NCBI GenBank assembly: GCA_913053875.1
Contig: CAJXGN010000002.1
Coordinates: 248,001-312,000, forward strand
Direction of reading: 5' to 3'
DNA from: an uncultured Agromyces sp.
Lineage (GTDB): Bacteria > Actinomycetota > Actinomycetes > Actinomycetales > Microbacteriaceae
Length of the DNA stretch: 64,000 bases
Shown: piece after piece, positions 43,450-53,717 of the stretch
How the letters are laid out: every line of letters begins with the position of its first letter
How positions within the stretch are numbered: position 1 is the first letter of the stretch
Made by a program: the position numbers and the translations under genes
Notes under the pieces: model-generated
Database searches by the model: none
Told to the model about the DNA's origin: nothing
Seen by the model: only the letters and a program-made list of their open reading frames with translations

Positions 43450-43537
43450 GCGGATGCCTCGCGGCGATCCCGCCCTTGCCCCGGCCATTCGGCGTCAATA
43501 TGCTCGGCAGCGGGGCATCGACACCGAGGGGGACTCC

Positions 43538-43966
43538 ATGCCATCCGGACCGATCGAGATCGTCGTCTTCGAGTTCACGGGGAAGTTCACCGGAGCGATA
43601 CTCCCGGAGCTCGAGCGGCTCGTCGCCGCGGGCACCGTCAGCATCGTCGACGGGCTCTTCGCGCGGAAGTCGGAGGACGGCGACGTCGAGCTCATCGAGA
43701 TCGCCGAGGTCTCCGACGACGAGGACGCCGCGGCGCTGTCCGGCGTGATGGACCGGGTCGACGGGCTCGTCTCCGACGAGGATGTCGAGGACCTCACCGC
43801 GGGCATCGCGCCCGGTACCGCCGCCGCGATCCTCGTGTTCGAGCACACGTGGGTGATCCCGCTGCGCGACGCGATCACCGCCGCGGGCGGCACGCTCGTC
43901 GAGAACATCCGCATTCCGGGGCCCGTGGTCGACGAGATCCTCGCGACCGTGCCCGACGAGGACTGA
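43538..43966 (+). CDS. DUF6325-family protein
   Basis: A 142-residue acidic protein beginning MPSGPIEIVVFEFTGKFTG. It contains LVAAGTVSIVDGLFARKSED and a C-terminal AGIAPGTAAAILVFEHTWV segment. It belongs to the DUF1269/DUF6325 group of putative membrane-associated proteins. The function is unknown. A G-rich site (GAGGGGG) precedes the ATG. It is typically paired with a SHOCT protein, which follows here after 36 bp. Confidence 0.8.
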   Translation: MPSGPIEIVVFEFTGKFTGAILPELERLVAAGTVSIVDGLFARKSEDGDVELIEIAEVSDDEDAAALSGVMDRVDGLVSDEDVEDLTAGIAPGTAAAILVFEHTWVIPLRDAITAAGGTLVENIRIPGPVVDEILATVPDED

Positions 43967-44002
43967 GCCCGCGCCACGCGGGCCGGAGACAGGGGAGAGA
44001 CC

Positions 44003-44383
44003 ATGCGACGCAGAATCGGACGACCGGGGCTCGTGGGCACGATGGCACGCACCGCGGTGGTCGCCGGCACGGCGAGCGCCGTCGCCGGCGGCGTGCAGCA
44101 CCGCCAGGCGAACCGCTGGAACGCACAGCAGCAGCAGGCCGCCGAGGAGCAGGCCGCCGCGCAGCAGCAGGCCCAGTCGCAGGCGCAGGTCGCCGAGATG
44201 CAGGCGCAGCTGAACGCGCTGCAGGCGCAGCAGGCGCCCGCGCCGCCGGCAGCCCCCGCGGCGGCCCCCGCAGGCGGTGGCGGCGACCTCATGGCCGAGC
44301 TCGAGAAGCTCGCGAACATGAAGGCCGCCGGCATCCTCACCGACGCGGAGTTCGCCGCAGCGAAGGCCAAGCTGCTCGGCTGA
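44003..44383 (+). CDS. SHOCT-domain protein with Gln-rich linker
   Basis: A 126-residue protein: an Ala/Thr-rich hydrophobic N-terminus (TAVVAGTASAVAGGVQHRQA), a Gln/Ala-rich coiled-coil stretch (about residues 38-80), and the short C-terminal SHOCT domain LMAELEKLANMKAAGILTDA. SHOCT motifs act in oligomerisation or membrane tethering. It is co-directional with the DUF6325 gene and probably co-transcribed. The ribosome site is GGGGAGAG. Confidence 0.85.
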   Translation: MRRRIGRPGLVGTMARTAVVAGTASAVAGGVQHRQANRWNAQQQQAAEEQAAAQQQAQSQAQVAEMQAQLNALQAQQAPAPPAAPAAAPAGGGGDLMAELEKLANMKAAGILTDAEFAAAKAKLLG

Positions 44384-44395
44384 TCGAGCGGCGGG

Positions 44396-45712
44396 TCAGC
44401 GCGAGCCCTCGCCCTCCCCGTCGGCGTCGCCGTCGCGGTGCTCGGACCCGGTCGGGTCGCCGCCCTTGGGTGCGTCGGGGTCGGTGATGCGCACGCGCTC
44501 GGGGTCGACGATCTCGATCTTCGAGGTGAACGCCTCCGCGCGCGCCTGCGCCTCGGGCGTGCCCGAGAACAGGCCGGTGCGATCCTGCGCCACCCGCTGC
44601 GCACGCTCCGCGGGGGCCTCGCCGGGCTCAGGGTCATCCGTGTTGCCGACCAGCACGCGCTGCAGCGGCAGGGCGTCGCGGTCCTCGTCGCGCATCCACT
44701 CCGAGAGCTCCTCGCGGATGAGGCAGCGCAGGTCCCACATCTTGGCCGAGTCCTCGGCGCTGACGAGCACGCGCACGCGCATGTAGCCGCCCGTGGCATC
44801 CGTCACCTGGATGCCCGACGCGACGCCGTCCCACAGGTCGGTCTCGGCGAGCACCTTGTCGAGCTCCTTGCGCATGCCCGTCGTCGAGACGCGCCAGTCG
44901 AGGTCGAACTCGACCGTGCCGAGCAGCGCCTTGCCGGTCTTGGTCCAGTTCTCGAAGGGCTGGCTCGTGAAGTACGTGCAGGGCAGCACGAGGGAGCGCT
45001 GGTCCCAGATGTCGACGACGACGTAGCTCAGCGTGATCTGGTTGATGCGGCCCCACTCGCCCTCGACCACGACGACGTCGCCCACGCGGATCGCGTCGCT
45101 GAAGGCGAGCTGCACGCCCGCGAACACGTTGCCGAGCACGGTTTGCGCGGCGAGGCCGGCGACGATCGACGCGATGCCGGCAGACGCCAGCACGCTGGCG
45201 CCGACCGCGCGCACCGACGGGAACGTCACGAGGATCGAGCCGACCGCGACGACCACGATCACGGCGACCACGAGCCGGCGCACGATCTGCAGCTGGGTGC
45301 GGATGCGGGCGGCCTGCACCGTGTCGGTCTCCTGGATGCGATACCGCTTCACGCCCGTGTCGACCATGAACAGGAAGATCTGGCAGACGAGCCAGGCGCC
45401 CGATGCGATCAGTCCGATGCCGAGCCAGTGGATGATCTCCCCCACCCACTCGGTGACGGGGAAGAACACGAAGGCGACCATGAGCGACAGGAGCAGGATC
45501 GTCACGCGGAACGGCCACTCGGCCCGCTTGCGCAGCGCCTCGGGCCAGTCCTTCTTGCGGCGGATCAGCGCGAGGATCACCCGTGCGATCACCAGCACGA
45601 TGACGCCGAACAGCAGCGAGATGCCGAGGGCGATGAGGAACGTCCAGAAGTGCGTCCATCCGTCGAGTTCGGCCAGGACGGCGAGCTCGTCCGTTCCGTT
45701 GAGGTCGTCCAT
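44396..45712 (-). CDS. MscS-type mechanosensitive channel (paralog 1)
   Basis: A 438-residue protein with about four N-terminal helices and an MscS pore and beta domain. The pore-lining helix is ASAGIASIVAGLAAQTVLGN, and VEGEWGRINQITLSYVVVDI belongs to the beta domain. A hydrophilic C-terminal tail of ~80 residues is acidic and Gly-rich. Such channels open under membrane tension to release solutes. A near-identical core is found in the second channel at 46552-47916. ATG 45712 has the site GGAAGGA. Confidence 0.92.
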   Translation of the reverse strand: MDDLNGTDELAVLAELDGWTHFWTFLIALGISLLFGVIVLVIARVILALIRRKKDWPEALRKRAEWPFRVTILLLSLMVAFVFFPVTEWVGEIIHWLGIGLIASGAWLVCQIFLFMVDTGVKRYRIQETDTVQAARIRTQLQIVRRLVVAVIVVVAVGSILVTFPSVRAVGASVLASAGIASIVAGLAAQTVLGNVFAGVQLAFSDAIRVGDVVVVEGEWGRINQITLSYVVVDIWDQRSLVLPCTYFTSQPFENWTKTGKALLGTVEFDLDWRVSTTGMRKELDKVLAETDLWDGVASGIQVTDATGGYMRVRVLVSAEDSAKMWDLRCLIREELSEWMRDEDRDALPLQRVLVGNTDDPEPGEAPAERAQRVAQDRTGLFSGTPEAQARAEAFTSKIEIVDPERVRITDPDAPKGGDPTGSEHRDGDADGEGEGSR

Positions 45713-45803
45713 GCGGTCCTTCCGTCGGGTGCGTCGGGTGCCGTCCCAGCCTAGGCACCCCCTCCCCGAGGCCCGAATCCCCTGTGCCCGCCCGCCCCGT
45801 TCC

Positions 45804-45859
45804 AGACCCGTCAATTTCCTGCGCTCTGGGCGCCCAGAGCGCAGGAATTCGACGGGTCT
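45804..45859. repeat. Palindrome F in divergent promoter region
   Basis: A near-perfect 56-bp palindrome. Outer arms AGACCCGTC/GACGGGTCT and inner arms TTCCTGCGCTCTGGG/CCCAGAGCGCAGGAA meet at CG, so there is essentially no loop. It lies upstream of both the MscS gene and the DUF3817 gene. Confidence 0.8.
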
Positions 45860-45885
45860 CGCGTAGTCCCGCGAGCCCACGTTCG

Positions 45886-45945
45886 CGAGACCCGTCAAGA
45901 AACTGCGTTCTCAGCGCTGAGAGCGCAGGAATTCGACGGGTCTCG
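45886..45945. repeat. Palindrome G, second copy of F
   Basis: Outer arms CGAGACCCGTC/GACGGGTCTCG are perfect (11 bp). The inner part repeats the F theme (CTGCG, then TCAGCGCTGA at the centre, then CGCAGGAATT) with mismatches. The two copies are 26 bp apart. Confidence 0.75.
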
Positions 45946-45991
45946 GCTTCAACGGCGAGGATGGAGGGACCCCCGACCCCCCTGGAGCACC

Positions 45992-46453
45992 GTGTCACCG
46001 CGCATCCTCTTCCGCACGCTCGCGATCGCCGAGGCGATCACCTGGACCCTGCTGATCGCGGGCATGGTGATCGCGTACGGCTTCGACGGCACCCGCCTCG
46101 GCATCTCGATCGGCGGCGGACTGCACGGGTTCGTGTTCCTCGCGTACGCGGTGTGCGTCGTGGTCGTCGCCGTGAACCAGCGCTGGCACTGGGGCGTGAC
46201 GCTCGTCGGGCTCGTCTCGGCGATCGTGCCGTACGCGACGATCCCGTTCGACATCTGGGCCGACCGCACGGGCCGGCTCGACGGCGACTGGCGACGCGAG
46301 GCCGGCGACGACCCGCGCGATCAGCGGTGGGTCGAGCGGATGCTCCGCCTCGCGCTCGCGCGCCCCGTGACCACGGTCGTGCTCGGCGTCGTCGGCGTCG
46401 CCGTCGTGTTCAGCGCGCTGCTCGTGATCGGCCCGCCCGGAGGCCGCTCGTAG
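45992..46453 (+). CDS. DUF3817 membrane protein
   Basis: A 153-residue integral membrane protein with four helices. It carries ILFRTLAIAEAITWTLLIAG, GLHGFVFLAYAVCVVVVAVN and VSAIVPYATIPFDIWADRTG, typical of DUF3817. The last helix is near residues 125-147. The function is unknown. It sits between two MscS paralogs that are transcribed in the opposite direction. Confidence 0.85.
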   Translation: MSPRILFRTLAIAEAITWTLLIAGMVIAYGFDGTRLGISIGGGLHGFVFLAYAVCVVVVAVNQRWHWGVTLVGLVSAIVPYATIPFDIWADRTGRLDGDWRREAGDDPRDQRWVERMLRLALARPVTTVVLGVVGVAVVFSALLVIGPPGGRS

Positions 46454-46551
46454 CGGGTCGCGTCAGGCCGCGCCGAGCGGTCGGCGTCAGCCCGCGCCCG
46501 GGCCGCGGCTCGCGCCAGCGGGGCATCCGCTCGCCCTGCCAGCGAGTCGCG

Positions 46552-47916
46552 TCAGCGACCGCCCTCGCCGCCGGACCCACCATCGGCGGAGCCGAAGTCG
46601 GCGCCCTCGCCGCCGCGTCCGGCGACCTTGTGGATCGCCCCGGTCGACGCGCCGACCAGCTCGCGGTCGGCGCGCGGGCCGTCGTAGCCGCCCAGCTCGT
46701 GCGCCAGCTCGCGCTCGACCGCCTCGACGTCGAGCGTCTGCGTGAACACGGCGGCCCGCTCCTCGGCCTCGGGGCTGCCGGAGAACATGCCCTCGGCGGC
46801 ATCCACGGCCCTGTCGACCACCGCGATCGGCTCGGTGAGCACGAGCGGTGCGGGGGCCTCGGGGTCGACGTACTCGAAGCGCTGCACGGGGAGCGCGGCG
46901 GCGTTCTCGGCTTGCACCCAGAGCACGAGCTTCTCGCGCACGAGGCAGCGGAGGTCGTACAGCTTCGCGGCGTCCTCCGCGCTGATCACGCAGCGGATGC
47001 GCACGAGCCCGCCGACCGCGTCGAGCACCTGGAGGATCGAGGTGCGGCCGTCCCACAGGTCGGAGTGCGCGGTGATCTGCTCGAGGCGCTCGCGCATGCG
47101 CGTGGTCGAGACGCGCCAGTCGAGGTCGAAGTCGACGGTGCCGAGGAGTTCGTTGCCCTCCTTGGTCCAGTTCTCGAACGGCTGGGTCGTGAAGTAGGTG
47201 CAGGGCAGCACGAGCGTGCGCGAGTCCCACACCTCGACCACGACGTAGCTGAGCGTGATGCGCTTGATGCGGCCCCACTCGTCCTCGACGACCACGATGT
47301 CGTCGACGTGGATCGCGCCGGTGATGGCCAGCTGCATGCCCGCGAACAGGTTCGCGAGCACCGACTGCAGGGCGAGACCGGCGACGATCGATGCGAGGCC
47401 CGCAGACGCGAGCATCGACGCGCCGATCGTCTGCACGTCGGGGAAGGTCAGCAGGATCGCGCCGACGGCCACGACGGCGATGATGACGATCGCGACGCGC
47501 TGGAACACCTGCAACTGCGTGTGCAGGCGGCGCACGTGGCGGTTGTCCATGTCGCGCGGGTACCGGGCGGTCGACAGGTCGGCGACGAACATGACGAGCG
47601 AGCCGAGCAGCCAGGCGACGCTCGCGATGAGCGCGATCTTCAGGCCGTGCTCGGCGGCGGCGCGCCACTCGCGCTCGGGCATCGTCACGGCGAGCGCGAC
47701 GAAGCCGCCGACGAGGAAGACGGTCACGCGCAGGGGCAGGGTGAGCCGGCGGGCGAGCATCGCGGGCCAGTCGTCGCGATTGGCGACGAAGCGGATGCCG
47801 CCCTGCACGAGCCAGCTGAACACCATGCTCACGCCGACGGAGATGCCGACGGCGAGCAGGAGTCCGACCCACGACCTCCACTGGAAGTCGGCGAACACCG
47901 ACTGCAACCACTCCAT
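46552..47916 (-). CDS. MscS-type mechanosensitive channel (paralog 2)
   Basis: A 454-residue channel with the same layout as the gene at 44396-45712: helices, pore helix ASAGLASIVAGLALQSVLAN, and beta domain VEDEWGRIKRITLSYVVVEV. Identity is highest across the pore and beta domain (for example LVLPCTYFTTQPFENWTKEG). The C-terminal tail is Gly-rich and acidic. ATG 47916 has the site GGAGGTG. Two linked paralogs suggest a local duplication split by the DUF3817 gene. Confidence 0.92.
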   Translation of the reverse strand: MEWLQSVFADFQWRSWVGLLLAVGISVGVSMVFSWLVQGGIRFVANRDDWPAMLARRLTLPLRVTVFLVGGFVALAVTMPEREWRAAAEHGLKIALIASVAWLLGSLVMFVADLSTARYPRDMDNRHVRRLHTQLQVFQRVAIVIIAVVAVGAILLTFPDVQTIGASMLASAGLASIVAGLALQSVLANLFAGMQLAITGAIHVDDIVVVEDEWGRIKRITLSYVVVEVWDSRTLVLPCTYFTTQPFENWTKEGNELLGTVDFDLDWRVSTTRMRERLEQITAHSDLWDGRTSILQVLDAVGGLVRIRCVISAEDAAKLYDLRCLVREKLVLWVQAENAAALPVQRFEYVDPEAPAPLVLTEPIAVVDRAVDAAEGMFSGSPEAEERAAVFTQTLDVEAVERELAHELGGYDGPRADRELVGASTGAIHKVAGRGGEGADFGSADGGSGGEGGR

Positions 47917-47937
47917 CCGGCACCTCCGATCGACTCA

Positions 47938-47979
47938 GGTCCGCGCTCTGCGGACGCATCCGGTCCGCACCCTGCGGAC
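47938..47979. repeat. Two 18-bp palindromic repeats
   Basis: GGTCCGCGCTCTGCGGAC (47938-47955) and GGTCCGCACCCTGCGGAC (47962-47979) are spaced 24 bp apart, each with GTCCGC/GCGGAC arms. They lie upstream of the MscS gene on its promoter side and could be operator repeats. The rest of the 315-bp gap, apart from the purL leader, shows no other feature. Confidence 0.5.
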
Positions 47980-48129
47980 ACGACGAACGGCGGGGCCGTA
48001 GGGCCACCGCCGCCATGCTGCTGCTCACGCTAGCGATGCGCGCTGAACGCGCGCTGCACGCCGGTTGTGCACCCGCCGTGAGCGGCCGTGCGGGCCTGTC
48101 GGCCGAGCCGTGCGACCGCCCCGCGCCCG

Positions 48130-48168
48130 CCGCCCGACACCGGCGTTCGGGCGGGTCGGCGGTAGGAT
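48130..48168 (+). promoter_or_regulatory. Hairpin and -10 of purL
   Basis: CCGCCCGA (48130-48137) pairs with TCGGGCGG (48147-48154), followed by the -10-like TAGGAT at 48163-48168. The mRNA leader would be about 57 nt. The hairpin overlaps the expected -35 region, so it is more likely a DNA element than an mRNA structure. Confidence 0.4.
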
Positions 48169-48231
48169 CGACGCGTCAGCGTCCGGCGCGGCATCCGCCC
48201 CCGGCATCCGCTCGTTCCGGGAGTCTCCCAC

Positions 48232-50547
<2,316 letters not shown>

Positions 50548-50603
50548 GGCGAGCCGGCGGTCGACGTGCGCCCGAACGTGGCCGGTGATGCGCCCGTCGG
50601 TGC

Positions 50604-50684
50604 ACGCGGATGCGGAGTCGCGCCGCGACATGCCGCCTTGGGCGCGCGCTCGACGGCGCGTCGCGGTGGATCTCCGCATCGGCG
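50604..50684. repeat. Palindromic element H (GCGGATGCGGA-arm family)
   Basis: GATGCGGAG (50609-50617) pairs with CTCCGCATC (50672-50680). The arms are less perfect than in the 52374 copy. The centre holds GCGACATGCCGCC, a variant of the CGACACGCCG core. It fills the gap between purL and the NUDIX gene. Confidence 0.65.
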
Positions 50685-50708
50685 AACCGCCCACGAGGGG
50701 GCGAGCCG

Positions 50709-51251
50709 GTGAGCCGGGTCCCAGCGGGGTCGGCCGCAGACGACGGCGGGCCGCGCGGGTACTCGGCCGAGTACGCGGCGGCGCACGGGCGGTTCGCGCT
50801 CGTGCCGGCAGCGTACGTGTTCCTGCTCGACGGCTCGGGTGACGGCGGCGACGACCGCGTGCTGCTGCAGCGGCGCGCGGGCACCGGGTTCTACGACGGC
50901 TGGTGGGGCGCGTCCGCGGCCGGGCACGTCGACCCGGGGGAGTCGGCGGTCGACGCGGCGGTGCGCGAGGCGGCCGAGGAGATCGGCGTTGGGCTCGAGG
51001 CATCCGACCTCGCGCCCCTGACCGTGCTGCACCGGCGGGCCGGATCGGACGCCGCCGCCGACCAGCGCGTCGACTTCGCGTTCGCGTGCCGGCGCTGGGC
51101 CGGGGTGCCGGCGCTGCAGGAGTCGACGGCCGACGCGCTCGAGTGGTTCGCGCTCGACGAGCTGCCCGACCGGGTCGTGCACCACGAGCGCGCCGTGCTC
51201 GAGGGGTTGCGCGACGGCACGCTCGCCGCGATCACGCCGTTCGGGTTCTGA
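50709..51251 (+). CDS. NUDIX hydrolase
   Basis: A 180-residue protein. The NUDIX box spans GHVDPGESAVDAAVREAAEE followed by IGVG and matches G-x5-E-x7-RE-x2-EE-x-G. The N-terminal ALVPAAYVFLLDGSGD is the first NUDIX strand. It hydrolyses a nucleoside diphosphate-linked substrate, which cannot be named. The GTG start lies just after palindrome H; the frame is open upstream, but that part is the repeat and not coding-like. Confidence 0.88.
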   Translation: MSRVPAGSAADDGGPRGYSAEYAAAHGRFALVPAAYVFLLDGSGDGGDDRVLLQRRAGTGFYDGWWGASAAGHVDPGESAVDAAVREAAEEIGVGLEASDLAPLTVLHRRAGSDAAADQRVDFAFACRRWAGVPALQESTADALEWFALDELPDRVVHHERAVLEGLRDGTLAAITPFGF

Positions 51252-51262
51252 GCGCTCGGCCC

Positions 51263-51340
51263 GTGCGCCGAACGGAGGACGATCTCGGCGACACGCCGCC
51301 GTCTCGTCCCGCGCGCGGCCGATCCTCCTACGTTTCGCAC
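51263..51340. repeat. Palindromic element D (CGTAGGA-arm family)
   Basis: The left arm GTGCGCCGAACGGAGGA faces TCCTCCTACGTTTCGCAC with a few mismatches. The centre has CGATCTCGGCGACACGCCG, sharing the core of elements B and I. It lies between the NUDIX and GIY-YIG-like genes. Confidence 0.65.
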
Positions 51341-51369
51341 GCGACGGTGGCGCGGCTCGGGCTCGGACG

Positions 51370-51445
51370 GTGCCGAACGTCGGACTCGTTGCCCGACATG
51401 CCGACGCCCGGGCCCGCCCGCGGCCGAATCTCCTGCGTTTCGCAC
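51370..51445. repeat. Palindromic element E (CGTAGGA-arm family)
   Basis: GTGCCGAACGTCGGA faces TCCTGCGTTTCGCAC imperfectly. The centre holds CCCGACATGCCG and ends GGCCGAATC, as in elements A, B and D. It is a degraded second copy 30 bp after D. Confidence 0.6.
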
Positions 51446-51507
51446 GCAGCCGGCGATGGGGCACGTGCCGAGAGGAGCGCGTCGGCGGGCGGGCGTAGGG
51501 TGCGGGC

Positions 51508-52242
51508 ATGGGTGGCGAGGCGGCGAGCGGCCAGGCCGCGGATGGCACGGAGGGAAGCGGACAGCCAGCGGGTGGCACGGAGGGAAGCGGACAGCCGGCG
51601 GATGGTACGGCGGGGAGCGGACAGCCCGCGGATGGTACGGCGGGGAGCACCCAGCCCGCGGATGGCACGGCGGGCGCGGGCGGGCACTGCAGGGCGACGG
51701 ATGCCTCGGGGCGTGCGTGCGACCGCGAGGTCGAGCCGGGTGCCCCGGTGGCGCTCTGCACGCGGCACCTGCTCGCCGCGTACGACTGGGTCGCGCGCGA
51801 CGTGGGCACGACCGACCTGCTGCCGTCGCCGTGCCGCGCGTGCGGGTCGCGCGTCGGCGTGCAGTACCCGTCGGGGTGGGTGTGCGCGGTCTGCGAGTGG
51901 CGCGTCGGCGAGGCGCCCGACGGTGACGCGGCGTCGCCGCGCGTGGAGGTCGTGTACTACCTGCGCTACGACGACCGCGTGAAGATCGGCACGACGGCGA
52001 ACCCGCGCGGGCGGTTCCAGGCGTTGCCGTACGACGAGGTGCTCGCGTTCGAGCGCGGCGGACGCTCGCTCGAGCAGCGCCGGCACGCCGAGTTCGCCGC
52101 CCACCGCATCCCCGGCACGGAGTGGTTCGAGCAGCACGCCGAGCTCGACGCGCACGTGGCGGTGCTCCGCGCAGGAGTCGACGACCCGTGGGACGAGTAC
52201 GCCCGCTGGGTCAGCGCCGCGCTCGCCCTCCGCGGCGCGTAG
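51508..52242 (+). CDS. GIY-YIG/T5orf172-like protein with zinc ribbon and tandem-repeat N-terminus
   Basis: A 244-residue protein. Residues ~11-55 are four and a half 10-residue repeats (DGTAGSGQPA type). A cysteine-rich zinc-binding region follows: CRATDASGRACDRE, ALCTRHL, and a CRACG/CAVCEW ribbon (~60-130). The C-terminus has VVYYLRYDDRVKIGTTANPR and SLEQRRHAEFAAHRIPGTEW, the pattern of the GIY-YIG-like MUG113/T5orf172 domain, a putative DNA-binding nuclease. TAGGGT sits 6 nt before the ATG, so it is probably leaderless. Confidence 0.75.
   Translation: MGGEAASGQAADGTEGSGQPAGGTEGSGQPADGTAGSGQPADGTAGSTQPADGTAGAGGHCRATDASGRACDREVEPGAPVALCTRHLLAAYDWVARDVGTTDLLPSPCRACGSRVGVQYPSGWVCAVCEWRVGEAPDGDAASPRVEVVYYLRYDDRVKIGTTANPRGRFQALPYDEVLAFERGGRSLEQRRHAEFAAHRIPGTEWFEQHAELDAHVAVLRAGVDDPWDEYARWVSAALALRGA
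51541..51675 (+). repeat. 30-bp coding minisatellite
   Basis: Four full 30-bp units (51541, 51571, 51601, 51631) and a partial fifth start GATGG(C/T)ACGG. Units 1-2 and 3-4 resemble each other most, suggesting successive duplication. All are in frame, each coding ten residues. Confidence 0.9.
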
Positions 52243-52373
52243 CCGCCAGGCATCCGCCGACCGCGCCCCTCAGTCGCGCCTGCCCACCGACGCCCCGCAC
52301 CGTTCCGGCCGAGCCGCCCCGCCTGCGACGGCGCGCCACCCACCACCGCCCACACGAGCCGAAGCATCAGTCG

Positions 52374-52463
52374 ATGTTCGCGGATGCGGAGATCCTCCCC
52401 GACACGCCGCCCGTCGCGGGCGACACGCCGGGCGGAGCTCACGATCTCCGCATCCGCGAACAT
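52374..52463. repeat. Palindromic element I, 21-bp perfect arms
   Basis: The best-preserved element. Its 21-bp arms (52374-52394, 52443-52463) match perfectly and contain TTCGCGGATGCGGAGATC. The 48-bp centre has CGACACGCCG twice, as CCGACACGCCGCC and GCGACACGCCGGG. It lies between two convergent genes. Confidence 0.85.
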
Positions 52464-52481
52464 GGGACCGCCCGAACAGCC

Positions 52482-53009
52482 TCAGGCGCCCTCGGGCGGG
52501 TCGAGGAGGAGCTGCAGGCGGTCGGCGAGGTAGCGGTCGAGCGCGATGACGGCGTCGTCGAACGACGGGTTCCAGCGCACGAGGAGGTCACCGCCGCGCA
52601 GCAGCAGCGGCCCGTCGGACGCGGCGAGCGCCGCAGCGTCGAGCGCGAGTTCGCGGGTGTGGAAGTTGACGGTCTCGTCGCGGGCGAACGGCCCCTCGAA
52701 CGCGGCGGCCCGGTAGACGCGCCGCACCTCGGCGGAGTTCGCCTGGAACGTGGCGCGTCCGGGCGGGGTCGCGCGGGTCACCTCGCCGGTCGCGTGGAGT
52801 GTGCCGTCGGTGCCGATGAGCAGCACGCCGAGCCGCCAGACCCGACCGATCGGGCGCATCTTCGGCTTCCGCGCGATGCCGAGCACACGGCGCGACGGCT
52901 CGAACACGGCGAGCGCCTCGTCGCGCGCGTCGGCGGCGACGAGCGCCTCCCGCGCGGCGACGAGCGCCCCGCGCGCTCGTACGATCGCGGCATCCGCGGC
53001 ATCCGACAT
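52482..53009 (-). CDS. Conserved hypothetical protein
   Basis: A 175-residue soluble protein that I do not recognise. An N-terminal helix (MSDAADAAIVRARGALVAAR) precedes a beta-rich domain with VWRLGVLLIGTDGTLHATGE and RATFQANSAEVRRVYRAA, then ETVNFHTRELALD. The C-terminus is helical. TATCAT, a good -10, lies 6 nt before the ATG, implying a leaderless transcript. It faces the GIY-YIG-like gene across element I. Confidence 0.6.
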   Translation of the reverse strand: MSDAADAAIVRARGALVAAREALVAADARDEALAVFEPSRRVLGIARKPKMRPIGRVWRLGVLLIGTDGTLHATGEVTRATPPGRATFQANSAEVRRVYRAAAFEGPFARDETVNFHTRELALDAAALAASDGPLLLRGGDLLVRWNPSFDDAVIALDRYLADRLQLLLDPPEGA

Positions 53010-53049
53010 GGCCCGATGATACGTCGCCGCTGTGACGGCCCGCGGCGGG

Positions 53050-53469
53050 TCAGTGCGTGCGGCCGATCAGCTCGAGCAGCGCCATGCCGTACGCCTCGGC
53101 CGGGTCGGGGTGCTCGAAGCGCAGGCGCTCGCCCGCCAGCTCGATCTCCACCTCGAACGCGTCCTCGAGCCGCCGCAGCGCACGGAAGGTCGCACGCAGC
53201 AGGTCGCGCAGCTGCTCCTCGCGCGGCAGCCAGACCGCGTCGGCCAGGTCGACCGAGTCGAGCGCCCACTCGGTCGTGCCGTTGAACCCGAGGATCGTGC
53301 CGGTCGCGTAGTCGTGCGGCTCGATCGTCATCTCGCTCACGGTGAAGACGTCGGCCTCGACCTCGGGCTCGACGTCGTTCGTGAGGTTCAGCTGGAACCG
53401 GTCGCCCGACGACGGATGCCACGCCAGCCCCGCCTCCCGCAACTCGAGCGCCAGCTCCCGGCTGATCAC
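53050..53469 (-). CDS. Conserved hypothetical protein
   Basis: A 139-residue acidic protein starting MISRELALELREAGLAWHPS. It contains DRFQLNLTNDVEPEVEADVF and AVWLPREEQLRDLLRATFRA. No membrane helix is visible. Similar actinobacterial proteins exist under inconsistent names; I assign no function. GTG 53469 overlaps the stop of the upstream gene (GTGA) and has GGGAGCGAGG as ribosome site, so it belongs to the minus-strand operon that starts at the EamA or chorismate mutase gene. Confidence 0.65.
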   Translation of the reverse strand: MISRELALELREAGLAWHPSSGDRFQLNLTNDVEPEVEADVFTVSEMTIEPHDYATGTILGFNGTTEWALDSVDLADAVWLPREEQLRDLLRATFRALRRLEDAFEVEIELAGERLRFEHPDPAEAYGMALLELIGRTH

Positions 53470-53717
53470 GACGCCTCGCTCCCCCGGCGCCACCGCCGGC
53501 GCGGCTTCGGCTCGGGGTCGGGCTCGTGCCCGCGCGTCACCCGTGCCCGCAGCCCCGCCCCGATCACGACGACCATGAGCCCGACCAGGATGAACCCGAA
53601 CCGCGAGGTCACGAGTGCGAGCACCACGACGAGCGCGCCGACGACGACGAACACCTCGGCGGCGCGTCGGCGCACGGCCGCCCAGACGCGACCCCCGATC
53701 GACGTCGGCTCAGCCAC
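53466..53717 (-). CDS. Small two-helix membrane protein
   Basis: An 83-residue protein, MAEPTSIGGRVWAAVRRRAA followed by two adjacent hydrophobic helices (about residues 22-62) and a basic Arg/Pro-rich tail. GTG 53717 overlaps the upstream SDR stop by 8 bp, and its own stop overlaps the next start by 4 bp, so translation is coupled along the operon. The function is unknown. Confidence 0.65.
   Translation of the reverse strand: MAEPTSIGGRVWAAVRRRAAEVFVVVGALVVVLALVTSRFGFILVGLMVVVIGAGLRARVTRGHEPDPEPKPRRRWRRGSEAS

Noticed and set aside
51541..51675. CRISPR-like repeat
   Set aside because: The 30-bp units are contiguous with no spacers and lie in frame inside a protein-coding gene.
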